Assembly: GCA_051011115.1 (NCBI GenBank) | Contig: JBPCUN010000003.1 | Span: 1-51,178 of the forward strand | Source: Profundicola sp051011115 | Lineage (GTDB): Bacteria; Bacteroidota; Bacteroidia; Flavobacteriales; Weeksellaceae | Length of the DNA: 51,178 bases | Direction: 5' to 3' | In this document: positions 41,095 through 50,520 of the stretch, one piece after another | Layout: every line of letters begins with the position of its first letter | Position numbering within the stretch: position 1 is the first letter of the stretch | The notes under the pieces: generated by a model | What the model was told of the DNA's origin: nothing | Databases searched by the model: none | What the model saw: only the letters and a program-made list of their open reading frames with translations | Program-made: the position numbers and the translations under genes

Positions 41095-43716
41095 TTAACT
41101 GTTAGGATTTAAATCTATAATGAGATTGGCGACTAACGCTGTCCAACCCGTTTGGTGCATAGCACCAGCTCCTCGACCGTTATCTCCATGAAAGTATTCA
41201 TAAAACGGAATTAAATCTTCAAAATGGGGTTGATTATAGAGTTTTTGATAAAGTAAATTTACGGGACGATGGCCTTCCCTATCCTTATCGAATATAGAGA
41301 TTAATCGTTTTCCTAATTCATCAGAAATTTCATCCAAGGTTAAGAAATTATCAGATCCAGTGGGAAACGCATACTTGGCATCATCTTTATAAAATTTACA
41401 TAGTTCCCTTAGAGAATCAATGAGTAAGTAATTCATTGGAAACCAGATAGGCCCACGCCAATTGCTATTCCCTCCAAACATGGAAGAGTCAGATTCGGCA
41501 GGGGTATACTGAATGGAGTATTCACTTCTTTTTAAATTTATCACATAGGGATCCTCATATTTTTTAGATAATGATCGTATCCCGAAATCACTTAAGAATT
41601 CTTCTTCATCGAATAAGGCTTCTAGCAAGATGTCCAATCTATCTTTCGGAACCAGTGATAGTAAGATGCTTTTACTGTTTTTGCTATGTTGTATAACAGG
41701 AAACTTTAATTTATCTAAGCGGTGATTCCGAAACCACTCATAGCTTTTGTCAATATTTGGTAGTTTTTCTAAAAATTCTTTTGGAATCTTCAAAACTGCT
41801 ATCATAGAAAGCATCCCTACGAGGGAACGTATTTTTACCGGTTCTTCATGCCCATCAGGGTATACCAATTTATCATAAAAAAATCCATCTGTCTCATCCC
41901 AAATTCCGATGATATCTTCTGCAATATGGTTTAATGACTCTGCGATGAACACAAAATGACCAAAATATTTCACCGCCATATCCTCATAACTCTCATCTTC
42001 TAGAGATATAATTAAGCTAATCTTCAACATACTTAGGCAGTACAATGCCATCCATGAAGTTCCGTCTACTTGTTCCAAGGTAGCTTCTCCAGGTATTTCT
42101 TTACTCCTATCAAAGACCCCAATATTATCCATCCCTAGAAAACCACCTTCAAATACATTATTTTCTGTTGGGTCTAGACGGTTTACCCACCAAGTGAAAT
42201 TCAAGGAAAGTTTATGAAACATTTTTTTTAAGAAAGAATAATCAGTCTTCCCAGTTTTACGTTTTTCAATTTGGTGAATCATCAGAACTGCCCATGGCTG
42301 TACAGGTGGATTCACATCGTTCAAATTCCATTCATATGCAGGGATTTGTCCATTGGGTTTCATGTACCAATCCTTCAGGAATATCAAAAGCTGTTCTTTG
42401 GCAAAAGCTAAATCTATCTCTGCCATGGCGATGACATGAAAAGCAGAATCCCAACTCGCATACCATGGATATTCCCATTTATCTGGCATGAGTAGGATAT
42501 CGTAATTCCTAGCATGAGACCAATCCCCATTTCGAATATGCCATCTTTCTTGTGGAGGATTCGGTATCGCTTTATCGCCTTCTAGCCACTTTTCTACATT
42601 GTAGTGATAAAATTGTTTAGACCATAAAAGCCCAGCAAACGCTTGTTTTTTGATTTGATATAAATTCTCTGGTATATTAGGCGTTAATGATTTATAAAAT
42701 TCATCACTTTCGTATTCTCTGCTAAAGAAAATAGGATCAAAATCACCAAATGGATTATCTAATGGATTTTTAGAAAGTCTTAAACGGATAGTTTTAGTCT
42801 TACCTCCTTCAATGTTAACTAAATTATAAGGAGAAAATTTAGTACCAAAATTTCTTTGCGTAGCTCGGGTCAAATTTCCACTTAATAAGCAATCATTAAA
42901 TAAATCTTTTTTAAAGATATCATCGTTAGATTGATTATGAATAACTCTTTGATTGGTTGCGTTTTCGGTAAACAATAACTTTTGAGCTTCTTCAAAATAG
43001 AAGTAATAAGTTCCGATTTTATGGTGTGTGATTTTTACTGAATGATTATCAATCTTTTCAATCAACGGCTTTTCTTCGATTTCTATAAACTCCCATTCAT
43101 TTTTTATAAATAATTGAGGAAGGAGATGTAAATCTATAGCTTTAGAACTTCTGTTTGCTGCTGATATTTTAATTAAAATATCCTCTTCATCAGCCTTTGC
43201 ATATTCTATATAGACGTCAGAATAATCATTATTATCAAATACTCCAGTGTCTTGAATTTCATATTCTAAATCATGAAGCCCTCGTTGTCTGTTTTTTTTG
43301 ATTAAATCTTTATAGGGAAATTTTTTGTGAGGGTATTTATATAAATACTTCATATACGCATGGGTAGGCGTATTGTCTAAATAATAATATAGCTCTTTTA
43401 CATCTTCCCCATGATTTCCTTGTGGGTTGCTAAGACCAAACAATCGCTCTTTGATATGAGGATCTTTTCCATTCCATAAACCAATAGAAAAACAGATATT
43501 ACACTTGTCATCAGATATTCCAGCAATTCCTTCTTCTCCCCATCGCCAAGCTCTACTTTTTGCTTGATTATAAGTAGTGTAACTCCAGGCATCTCCATCT
43601 GCGCTATAATCTTCTCTTACCGTGCCCCATTGACGTTCTGTTAAATAAGGACCCCATTTTAACCAGTTTTTTTTTCTATTGTCCTTTTCTTTAATTCGAA
43701 TATCTTCTTGGGTCAT
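41095..43716 (-). CDS. GH63-like glycoside hydrolase (MGH1-type)
   Basis: This 873-residue protein of the (alpha/alpha)6-barrel class resembles family GH63 and mannosyl/glucosylglycerate hydrolases. Typical stretches are WGPYLTERQWGTVREDYSAD near the N-terminus, WEYPWYASWDSAFH (about 415-428, with a likely catalytic Asp), NGQIPAYEWNLNDVNPP, and NSNWRGPIWFPMNYLLI near residue 740. There is no signal peptide, so it is cytoplasmic. It lies 10 bp after the CPXCG gene in one operon with the GH3-fold gene. The substrate is likely an alpha-glucoside or a compatible-solute glycoside, but this is inference. Confidence 0.9.
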   Translation of the reverse strand: MTQEDIRIKEKDNRKKNWLKWGPYLTERQWGTVREDYSADGDAWSYTTYNQAKSRAWRWGEEGIAGISDDKCNICFSIGLWNGKDPHIKERLFGLSNPQGNHGEDVKELYYYLDNTPTHAYMKYLYKYPHKKFPYKDLIKKNRQRGLHDLEYEIQDTGVFDNNDYSDVYIEYAKADEEDILIKISAANRSSKAIDLHLLPQLFIKNEWEFIEIEEKPLIEKIDNHSVKITHHKIGTYYFYFEEAQKLLFTENATNQRVIHNQSNDDIFKKDLFNDCLLSGNLTRATQRNFGTKFSPYNLVNIEGGKTKTIRLRLSKNPLDNPFGDFDPIFFSREYESDEFYKSLTPNIPENLYQIKKQAFAGLLWSKQFYHYNVEKWLEGDKAIPNPPQERWHIRNGDWSHARNYDILLMPDKWEYPWYASWDSAFHVIAMAEIDLAFAKEQLLIFLKDWYMKPNGQIPAYEWNLNDVNPPVQPWAVLMIHQIEKRKTGKTDYSFLKKMFHKLSLNFTWWVNRLDPTENNVFEGGFLGMDNIGVFDRSKEIPGEATLEQVDGTSWMALYCLSMLKISLIISLEDESYEDMAVKYFGHFVFIAESLNHIAEDIIGIWDETDGFFYDKLVYPDGHEEPVKIRSLVGMLSMIAVLKIPKEFLEKLPNIDKSYEWFRNHRLDKLKFPVIQHSKNSKSILLSLVPKDRLDILLEALFDEEEFLSDFGIRSLSKKYEDPYVINLKRSEYSIQYTPAESDSSMFGGNSNWRGPIWFPMNYLLIDSLRELCKFYKDDAKYAFPTGSDNFLTLDEISDELGKRLISIFDKDREGHRPVNLLYQKLYNQPHFEDLIPFYEYFHGDNGRGAGAMHQTGWTALVANLIIDLNPNS

Positions 43717-43726
43717 ATAATCGATT

Positions 43727-43909
43727 TTATTGTCCTAAACGTTGAGCTTCAAAGGACGTTAAATTATGATGGTCAAAATGTACAGATATTTCTATAGGAT
43801 TACAACAAACCTCACAATCTTCTACATATCGTTGTTCAGTAACAGAGGTGTCTAATAGCATAGAAATCTGTTGCCAACAATAGGGACACGTAAAAAAATG
43901 GTCAATCAT
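43727..43909 (-). CDS. CPXCG motif-containing cysteine-rich protein
   Basis: The 60 residues contain two paired-cysteine sites, FTCPYCWQ (about 7-14) and EDCEVCCNPIE (about 30-40), the layout of a small zinc ribbon of the CPXCG family, here with Trp in place of the Gly in the first site. Its start overlaps the upstream GH3-fold stop as TAATG, so translation is coupled. The family's role is unknown. Confidence 0.88.
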   Translation of the reverse strand: MIDHFFTCPYCWQQISMLLDTSVTEQRYVEDCEVCCNPIEISVHFDHHNLTSFEAQRLGQ

Positions 43910-45414
43910 TAGTCGTTTAATTTTAATAATGGATCCACATATTCTCGCGTGTTACAAAGTCTAGGAACTTTGTTTTGCCCTCCTAACTTGCCACGTTCCT
44001 TCATCCAATCATAGAAAAGATTTTCTCTAGCCGCGTGCACTTTTGGCATGTTTAGGGTCATGTTGTTATATCGCTTGGCCTCGTAGTCAGAATTTACTTT
44101 TTGAAGTTTTAGATCTAACACTTCTGTGAATTTCTCTAAGTCTTCTGGATGTTTTTCAAATTCTATTATCCACTCATGCGCCCCTTTTTCGTTGCCTTGC
44201 ATGTAAATAGGAGCTGCTGTGTACTCCTTGATACTGGCACCTGTAGCTTCTGACGCAGCTTGCAATGCTTCTTGTGCATTTTCTATAATTACCTCTTCTC
44301 CAAAGGCATTGATGAAATGTTTGGTTCTACCAGAAACAACTAATCGATAGGGGTTCACAGATTTAAACCTAACCGTATCACCAATCATATAGCGCCAAAG
44401 ACCTCCGTTGGTGGTAATGACCATCGCATAATTTTTACCTGGAACTATTTCTTGTAATGGAACCGCATTACGTGTCTCTAAAGCGTTACCTTCAATAGGA
44501 ATAAATTCATAGAAAATGCCTGTATCTAATAATAGAAGTAAATCCTTGTTGTCTATCTGGTCTTGAATAGCAAAAAAACCTTCAGAAGCATTATAGATTT
44601 CATAATAATGCATTGGTTTCCCTGCAATGGCTTCATAGTTTTCTTTGTAAGGGGTAAAGCTGATGCCACCATGAAAGAAGACCTCTAAATCTGGCCAAAT
44701 TTCATGCACATTATTTTTACCTGTTTTCTTCAAGCAATGATTTAGTAATACAAGCATCCAAGAGGGAACACCTGTCAGGCAGCCCACGTTTTCTTTCAAC
44801 GCGGCAGTAGCAATGGCATCTAATTTTACCTCCCAATCACTCAATAGTGAGATTTCTCTGTTAGGTGTATTCATGAAATCTGTCCAAAATGGAAGATTCT
44901 CTATCATAATAGCCGATAGGTCCCCAAATTTAGTGTCATATTCTTGATAGATATCTGCGCTACCACCAATTCTAAGGTTTTTTCTTTTAAAAATTTTAGT
45001 ATCTGGATGTTTTTCTAAATAATTTGCAAACATCATTTTCCCTCCTATAAAATGATTTTCTTCAAGAGATTCCTTAGAGATAGGGATAAATTTACTCTTT
45101 GCATTTGTTGTACCAGAAGACTTAGCAAACCACGATATTTTACCTGGCCAGAAAACGTCTTCTAAACCTTTTCTTGCTTTTTCTATCTCTGGTTCAAACT
45201 CTTCATAAGTGACAATCGGTACTCTTTTACGAAAATCCTCATAAGTGGTGATTTCGTCAAAACCATATTTTTTCCCGTATTCTGTTTGTGCGGCCTTCTT
45301 TAAATTTGCCTTCAATACCTCCTTCTGAATTTCTATAGGATTGGTACGTATGGCCTCTAAACGTTGGGCATATGATCCTGTAACAAACGAAGCGATTTTA
45401 TTAACTAAACTCAA
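43909..45414 (-). CDS. GH3-fold acyl-adenylate synthetase-like protein
   Basis: About 501 residues with the GH3/jasmonate-amino synthetase fold: the phosphate-binding loop WFAKSSGTTNAKSKFIP, then YEIYNASEGFFAIQD and WRYMIGDTVRF and VSGRTKHFINAFGEEVIIEN in the C-terminal lobe. Plant relatives conjugate amino acids to hormones by adenylation; the bacterial substrates are unknown. I chose the TTG at 45414 because it is preceded by AAGG and by a TATTTTTG -7-like box that lies inside the longer frame (ATG at 45450), whose extra residues CYFCLNFKFKV do not look like family sequence. It starts an operon with the CPXCG and GH63-like genes. Confidence 0.87.
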   Translation of the reverse strand: MSLVNKIASFVTGSYAQRLEAIRTNPIEIQKEVLKANLKKAAQTEYGKKYGFDEITTYEDFRKRVPIVTYEEFEPEIEKARKGLEDVFWPGKISWFAKSSGTTNAKSKFIPISKESLEENHFIGGKMMFANYLEKHPDTKIFKRKNLRIGGSADIYQEYDTKFGDLSAIMIENLPFWTDFMNTPNREISLLSDWEVKLDAIATAALKENVGCLTGVPSWMLVLLNHCLKKTGKNNVHEIWPDLEVFFHGGISFTPYKENYEAIAGKPMHYYEIYNASEGFFAIQDQIDNKDLLLLLDTGIFYEFIPIEGNALETRNAVPLQEIVPGKNYAMVITTNGGLWRYMIGDTVRFKSVNPYRLVVSGRTKHFINAFGEEVIIENAQEALQAASEATGASIKEYTAAPIYMQGNEKGAHEWIIEFEKHPEDLEKFTEVLDLKLQKVNSDYEAKRYNNMTLNMPKVHAARENLFYDWMKERGKLGGQNKVPRLCNTREYVDPLLKLND

Positions 45415-45430
45415 TACCTTAAATTTGAAA

Positions 45431-45438
45431 TTCAAACA
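45431..45438 (-). promoter_or_regulatory. Candidate -7 box for the GH3-fold operon
   Basis: On the minus strand TATTTTTG matches TAnnTTTG about 17-24 nt before the TTG start at 45414. This supports the shorter start, since the longer frame would be translated across its own promoter. Confidence 0.35.
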
Positions 45439-45499
45439 AAAATAGCACATTTTTAGCCAAATTGTAACGTGCTTCAGTTTTAATTCTTATATTTTGAAT

Positions 45500-46294
45500 A
45501 TGACCCTTACAGGAACCCTTAGTAAAATGCTTACAGAGTATCAAGATCCCATTCGATATTATTTAAATTTCAAAGATCATTTTGTGGATATGAATCAAGC
45601 AATCGGGAAGACACTTGCGATAGAACACGCAGGGTACGAATGTAAATCTTGTGGGTTAAATAAGCCTATTTTCCGCATGGGGTTTTGTAAGGATTGTTTT
45701 TTTACGGTACCAGAAGCAAATCCCAATATTTTAAGACCAGAGCTTTCTACAGCACATTTAGGAGAAGAGCAAAGAGATTTAGAGTGGGAGAAAAAGTTTG
45801 AACTTCAACCACATATTGTCTATTTAGCCTTATCTGGAGGATTGAAAGTTGGCGTTACGAGGGAAAAGCAAATTCCCTATCGTTGGATAGACCAAGGAGC
45901 TTCTAATGCATTAATTTTTGCAGAAACTAGCAATCGATATGAAGCTGGAATGATTGAAGTTTTACTAAAAGAAAATCTTGCAGATAAAACCAATTGGCAA
46001 AGAATGTTGAAAAATGAAAACCCAGAGATAAACTTATTAGAGATTAAGCATGAACAAAAAAACATGCTGTCGGACGACCAAATATCCATGTATTCAGCCA
46101 ATGATAAGATTTGGGATATTCATTACCCCATAGCTACCTATCCGCAAAAAGTAAAATCTATTACGCTGGCTAAAGAGCCAAAATTCATCCATAAGCTAGC
46201 TGGAATAAGGGGCCAATATTTGATTTTTGAAAATGGCTATGTATTCAATGTTCGCAACCATGAGGGATATGTAGTTAATTTTGCCCTCAGTTAA
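45500..46294 (+). CDS. DUF2797 family zinc-ribbon protein
   Basis: The 264 residues contain a zinc-ribbon pair, YECKSCGLN and GFCKDCFF (about 46-70), then a region HIVYLALSGGLKVGVTREKQ with RWIDQGA, whose spacing recalls the GIY-YIG nuclease core. The ATG at 45500 is used; a TTG two codons earlier is less likely. It diverges from the GH3-fold gene across about 85 bp. DUF2797 has no assigned function that I know of; the nuclease-like reading is an inference. Confidence 0.85.
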   Translation: MTLTGTLSKMLTEYQDPIRYYLNFKDHFVDMNQAIGKTLAIEHAGYECKSCGLNKPIFRMGFCKDCFFTVPEANPNILRPELSTAHLGEEQRDLEWEKKFELQPHIVYLALSGGLKVGVTREKQIPYRWIDQGASNALIFAETSNRYEAGMIEVLLKENLADKTNWQRMLKNENPEINLLEIKHEQKNMLSDDQISMYSANDKIWDIHYPIATYPQKVKSITLAKEPKFIHKLAGIRGQYLIFENGYVFNVRNHEGYVVNFALS

Positions 46295-46302
46295 ACATTG
46301 GT

Positions 46303-47118
46303 TTACCATTTTAAACTATAGCCATTTACCCTCATATCTGGGTCGGTATAATCTATTTCTTGTGTGGTATTGGGTTTTAATACATCTAATCCTGCGTATT
46401 TAGCCACGGCGTGTCCTCCGGCTATGTCCCAGAAGTTTACGCTCACATAGCGGGTATATTCTGAAGCGTTTTTGTCTGCTACAATTCCCAATTTAATCGC
46501 ACAACCCATCGTGATAACCTTTAAATCTGGATGTTCAGACTGCAAAGATTTGATGTAGGCATCTGTATCTGCATCTCGGTGATATCTGCTTGTTAAGAAG
46601 GTATATATGGCTGGGCTTTCCAAGGTAGGTAATGGGTTCGATAATTTTAACAATTCATCCCAAAAATTTTCATGGTTTAATAAGCTTTCTGCCTCTTTTA
46701 CCCCACCAGAGAACTTAAACGAACCCACGCTTTCTGCAGCAAAATATAATAAGCCTAAGGCTGGAGCATATAGAACGCCCAGTTTGGAGGTGTTTTCTGA
46801 AATTAAACCTACAGAAATGCAAAATTCCCCTGTTTTGTGCACATAATCTTTAGTCCCATCAATCGGATCAAGGCACCAATAGGCATTATTTTGTCTAAAT
46901 TCATGTGTGAATTTTTCACCTTCCTCTGACATTACAGCAATTCCCGTTTTATTTAAATGCTCATTTAAAATCTCATGCGCTTTTAAATCTGCAGTGGTTA
47001 CAGGAGAGCCGTCTTCTTTGATGATGGTATCAAAACCATTCACGTATTGATCCATGATTTCTGTTCCTGCTATAATGGTCGCCTGTACGGCAGTTGATAA
47101 TAAACTTTTAAATTCCAT
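46303..47118 (-). CDS. cysQ: 3'(2'),5'-bisphosphate nucleotidase (CysQ-like)
   Basis: Magnesium-dependent phosphatase of the inositol-monophosphatase superfamily that removes PAP made in sulfate assimilation; 271 residues. Metal-binding motifs are MSEEGEKF, LDPIDGTKDYVHKTGEFCIS and NFWDIAGGHAV. I chose the ATG at 47118 (MEFKSLLS) because the longer frame from 47211 runs into the upstream gene and adds a non-homologous stretch. It lies 26 bp after the DUF456 gene on the same strand. inositol monophosphatase is the alternative assignment. Confidence 0.92.
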   Translation of the reverse strand: MEFKSLLSTAVQATIIAGTEIMDQYVNGFDTIIKEDGSPVTTADLKAHEILNEHLNKTGIAVMSEEGEKFTHEFRQNNAYWCLDPIDGTKDYVHKTGEFCISVGLISENTSKLGVLYAPALGLLYFAAESVGSFKFSGGVKEAESLLNHENFWDELLKLSNPLPTLESPAIYTFLTSRYHRDADTDAYIKSLQSEHPDLKVITMGCAIKLGIVADKNASEYTRYVSVNFWDIAGGHAVAKYAGLDVLKPNTTQEIDYTDPDMRVNGYSLKW

Positions 47119-47144
47119 AAAGTTAAATTTAGCGTGATTTATAT

Positions 47145-47657
47145 TTAAATCCAATTCCAACCAGCGTTTTGGCTTAATTGCCACATGACATAGAGTAGGA
47201 ATGAAAAGCATACCAATAAATTAAGGCCATTGCTTATAAATATACCTACTACAGAACCTACTGCTGCGCGTAAAGCGATTTTAGTATCACGGTTTATAAA
47301 CAAGAACTCTCCAAGAAAAGCTCCAAGAAAAGGCATAAGTATAATGGATATTAAACCAAAAGGAGCAAAAATAATTCCTATTAGTAGACCCAAAGTTGCA
47401 CCCCACGTACTGTATTTGCTACCACCCATTTTTTTACTACCCATTCCCGGTAAGAAATAACTTATCAACTGAACGATTAATACGATAATAGCACAGATGA
47501 TCAAGGTGGTCCAACCATAAGTAGCGAAGTCCGTATATTTGAAAATTACGAGACCTATCCATGATAACACAGAGCCGGGCAAAGCAGGAAGTACGGAGCC
47601 TATAAGGCCGATGATTAGGCACAATAGTGAAAGAATGGTTAAAGTATTCTGATCCAT
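47145..47657 (-). CDS. DUF456 family membrane protein
   Basis: The 170 residues have about five membrane segments. Family marks are LIGSVLPALPGSVLSWIGL near the N-terminus, GSKKMGGSKYSTWGATLG in the middle loop, and GLISIILMPFLGAFLGE. DUF456 is a common small membrane family with glycine-zipper-like helices and no known role. It is the first gene before cysQ and diverges from the MscS gene across 65 bp. Confidence 0.92.
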   Translation of the reverse strand: MDQNTLTILSLLCLIIGLIGSVLPALPGSVLSWIGLVIFKYTDFATYGWTTLIICAIIVLIVQLISYFLPGMGSKKMGGSKYSTWGATLGLLIGIIFAPFGLISIILMPFLGAFLGEFLFINRDTKIALRAAVGSVVGIFISNGLNLLVCFSFLLYVMWQLSQNAGWNWI

Positions 47658-47708
47658 GTTTTAAAGGTATATTTTTTGCTAAATTATCCTTTTCAAATTA
47701 AATAACAT

Positions 47709-47716
47709 TAAATTTG
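47709..47716 (+). promoter_or_regulatory. Candidate -7 box for the MscS gene, close to the ATG
   Basis: TAAATTTG matches TAnnTTTG and ends 6 nt before the ATG at 47723. Transcription would begin at or very near the start codon. No clear -33 box is seen. Confidence 0.35.
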
Positions 47717-47722
47717 CTCTTA

Positions 47723-48988
47723 ATGAGTTGGTACACTAAAAAAGAATTAAAACCTTTTCGTAATGAGTGGGTGGAATCGTTTCAAACCTATATTTCTGAA
47801 AATGTTGGGAAAAGATGGGATGATGTAGCTCTTGTAATTGTAGGATTTCTATGTTTGATAGGTTTAGTTATCATATTAGACTTTATAATTAAAAAGGCAC
47901 TCTTATATTTTACAAGGAAAGTTGTAAATGCCACCAAATTTAATTGGGATAATCACTTTTATGATGCTAAAGTGTTTAATTCACTTTTCCATTTATTTCC
48001 ATTATCTATCGCTAGATCATTAGCGCCCTACATTTTATACCCCACACCCAATGCACTTACACAGGTTGGGAAGATATTTGATATCGTTTTTGTCTTAGTC
48101 TTTTTACAATTATTCTTTCGATTAGCCAATGCAATACTCTCAATTTCTACAGATGAGAATAATTATAGAACCATAGCAGTAAGGACCTTTGGTCAATTAA
48201 TGAAGATTATCACCTCATTTTTTGTAGCGTTAATTATTGTCTCAATTATATTCAATGTTAAATTAGAGACCATCATTACTGGGCTGGGTGCGGCAACAGC
48301 TATTCTTTTATTAATCTTTAGAGATACGATATTAGGTTTTGTTTCTGGAGTGCAAATATCAAGTACCCGCATGGTTAAAGTAGGGGATTGGATTGGCGTG
48401 TCAAAATATAATGTAGAGGGGGTGGTAAAAGAGATTAATTTAGTGTCTTGTAAAATAGAAAACTTTGATAAAACTATTTCTTCTCTACCAACCTATGAAT
48501 TGATAGCTACGGAGGTGCGTAATTATGAGGCTATGCGATTAACTAGCACGCGCCGTATTAAACGATCCATCGTATTTAATGTAAAATCTTTTCAATTCTG
48601 TACAGAAGAGATGCTAGAGAAATATTCAGAGATAGATTTAATCAAAAATTATATCAATAGAAGGAGAAACGAAATTACAGAATATAATGCAAAGCATGTT
48701 TCAAACCCAAGTTTATTGCCTAATGGTAAAAGACTTACCAATATTGGGGTTTTTAGAAAATATGCAGAGTCCTACCTCCAAGAAAATCCAAACGTGTCTA
48801 AGCGTGATAGTCTTATGGTAAGGCAATTAGAGATTACTCCACAAGGGATGCCTTTAGAAATTTATTGCTTTGCTAATACCGTTGTATGGGAAGACTTTGA
48901 AGCTGTACAAGCAGATGTGTTTGATCATTTAGTCACAGCAAGTAAAGAATTTGATTTAGAAGTGGTACAAACCCTTCCAGTAAAATAA
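47723..48988 (+). CDS. MscS-family mechanosensitive channel (YbdG-like)
   Basis: The 421-residue membrane channel has about five hydrophobic segments and a large cytoplasmic C-terminal part. The pore helix and following beta domain are GLGAATAILLLIFRDTILGF and VKVGDWIGVSKYNVEGVVKE, typical of MscS. The extended C-terminal domain with LEITPQGMPLEIYCFANT matches YbdG/MscM-type channels and not the small MscS. It opens on membrane tension to release solutes. pdxJ starts 10 bp later, so the genes probably share a transcript. Confidence 0.93.
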   Translation: MSWYTKKELKPFRNEWVESFQTYISENVGKRWDDVALVIVGFLCLIGLVIILDFIIKKALLYFTRKVVNATKFNWDNHFYDAKVFNSLFHLFPLSIARSLAPYILYPTPNALTQVGKIFDIVFVLVFLQLFFRLANAILSISTDENNYRTIAVRTFGQLMKIITSFFVALIIVSIIFNVKLETIITGLGAATAILLLIFRDTILGFVSGVQISSTRMVKVGDWIGVSKYNVEGVVKEINLVSCKIENFDKTISSLPTYELIATEVRNYEAMRLTSTRRIKRSIVFNVKSFQFCTEEMLEKYSEIDLIKNYINRRRNEITEYNAKHVSNPSLLPNGKRLTNIGVFRKYAESYLQENPNVSKRDSLMVRQLEITPQGMPLEIYCFANTVVWEDFEAVQADVFDHLVTASKEFDLEVVQTLPVK

Positions 48989-48998
48989 TAAAATTATC

Positions 48999-49724
48999 AT
49001 GACCAAATTAAGTGTAAATATCAATAAAATCGCAACATTACGGAATGCGAGAGGCGGTGATGACCCCAATGTAGTACAAGCAGCTTTAGCTTGTGAACAA
49101 TTTGGAGCCCAAGGGATTACAGTGCATCCAAGACCTGATGAAAGACACATTCGGTATCAAGATGTATATGATCTCAAAGAGGTGGTTACTACGGAATTCA
49201 ATATAGAAGGAAATCCTATAGATTCTTTTATACAAATGGTTTTAGAAGTAAAACCTGAACAAGTAACCTTGGTTCCAGATGACGTAGATGCCATTACATC
49301 TAACGCAGGATGGAATACGATAAAGCATTTAGATTATTTAAAAGAAGTTATTCAAGAGTTTAAAAGCAAAGGAATTAGAACTTCTATATTTCTAGATCCA
49401 GATCCAAATTTGGTGCCATCTGCAGCTAAGACAGGAGCAGATCGCATTGAATTATATACAGAAGAATATGCTTCTTCCTATGAAAGGGGTAATTTAGAAG
49501 CGATAAATAAATACAAAGAAACCGCACAATTAGCTGTTGCTCATGGTCTAGCCGTCAATGCAGGACATGATTTAAACTTAGATAATTTAGAATATTTATT
49601 AAGAGAAATTCCAGAAATTGTAGAAGTTTCTATCGGGCATGCTTTAATCTCAGAAGCCTTGTATTTAGGGTTAGAGAATACCATTCAGATGTATTTAAGA
49701 AAAATAGAATTAGCACATTCATAA
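48999..49724 (+). CDS. pdxJ: Pyridoxine 5'-phosphate synthase
   Basis: Condenses 1-deoxyxylulose 5-phosphate with 3-amino-1-hydroxyacetone phosphate to pyridoxine phosphate. The 241 residues match the TIM-barrel family. Motifs visible: KLSVNINKIATLRNARGGDD at the start, GITVHPRPDERHIRYQDV, EQVTLVPDD, RTSIFLDPDP and VNAGHDLNLDNL, EVSIGHALISEAL. It lies 10 bp after the MscS gene and 3 bp before an alpha/beta hydrolase gene. Confidence 0.97.
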   Translation: MTKLSVNINKIATLRNARGGDDPNVVQAALACEQFGAQGITVHPRPDERHIRYQDVYDLKEVVTTEFNIEGNPIDSFIQMVLEVKPEQVTLVPDDVDAITSNAGWNTIKHLDYLKEVIQEFKSKGIRTSIFLDPDPNLVPSAAKTGADRIELYTEEYASSYERGNLEAINKYKETAQLAVAHGLAVNAGHDLNLDNLEYLLREIPEIVEVSIGHALISEALYLGLENTIQMYLRKIELAHS

Positions 49725-49727
49725 AAT

Positions 49728-50501
49728 ATGGGAGAAATATTACATAGTAAAATTATTGGAGACAAACCCCAGCATTTAATAATTGTTCATGGTCTTTTTG
49801 GGCAATTAGATAATTGGAATACGCTCGGTAAAAAGTTTGCTGACCATTTCACTACGCATTTAGTGGACTTGCGAAACCATGGCCGTAGTTTCCATCACTC
49901 TGATACAACTCATGCCTCTATGGCAGATGATTTAGTAGCTTATTTGAAGGAATATAACATAAACAATGCAAGTTTTATAGGGCATTCTTTAGGCGGAAAA
50001 GTCGTGATGAATTTAGCGTTGAGAAATCCTGAATTAGTAGATAAGTTAATCGTTGCAGATATGGCGCCAAAGACGTACCCACCGCATCATCAGGATATTA
50101 TTGCTGGCTTAAAAAATGTAGATTTCACCAAAGTTGAAACACGTTCCGATGTAGAGCCTTTTATGCAGGAATATATAAAAAATCAATCAGTGCGTCAATT
50201 TTTATTAAAGAATGTATATCGGGCAGATGATGGTACATATGCTTTTAGATTTAACCTAAATGCGTTAAGCGAAAATTATGATGATTTAGTTTCAAGTTCG
50301 CTACCAAATGCCAGATTTGATAAACCCACACTATTCTTAAAAGGTGAAAAGTCAGACTATATCACTAGCCAAGATAAACCAGTAATTGAAACTTATTTTT
50401 CACAAGCTCAAATTGATATCATTCCAAATGCTGGACATTGGTTACATGCAGAAAACCCGAAAGCATTTTTAGACAAGTCGTTAGATTTCTTATTAGGCTA
50501 A
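49728..50501 (+). CDS. Alpha/beta-fold hydrolase (YbfF/ABHD11-like)
   Basis: The 257-residue alpha/beta hydrolase has the nucleophile elbow GHSLGG (Ser87), His237 in NAGHWLHAENP, and an acidic residue near Asp210 in LKGEKSDYI. The N-terminal HGLFGQLDNWNTLGKKFADH and DLRNHGRS are typical of YbfF-type esterases. It would hydrolyse an acyl ester in the cytoplasm, with an unknown substrate. Its 3-bp spacing to pdxJ indicates an operon. Repeat copy C begins about 20 bp after its stop codon. Confidence 0.9.
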   Translation: MGEILHSKIIGDKPQHLIIVHGLFGQLDNWNTLGKKFADHFTTHLVDLRNHGRSFHHSDTTHASMADDLVAYLKEYNINNASFIGHSLGGKVVMNLALRNPELVDKLIVADMAPKTYPPHHQDIIAGLKNVDFTKVETRSDVEPFMQEYIKNQSVRQFLLKNVYRADDGTYAFRFNLNALSENYDDLVSSSLPNARFDKPTLFLKGEKSDYITSQDKPVIETYFSQAQIDIIPNAGHWLHAENPKAFLDKSLDFLLG

Positions 50502-50520
50502 AAGATTTTTAATTTATATT

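Noticed and set aside
47119..47211. Longer N-terminus for CysQ
   Set aside because: The extension overlaps the end of the DUF456 gene and looks unlike the family; the ATG at 47118 gives the standard beginning.
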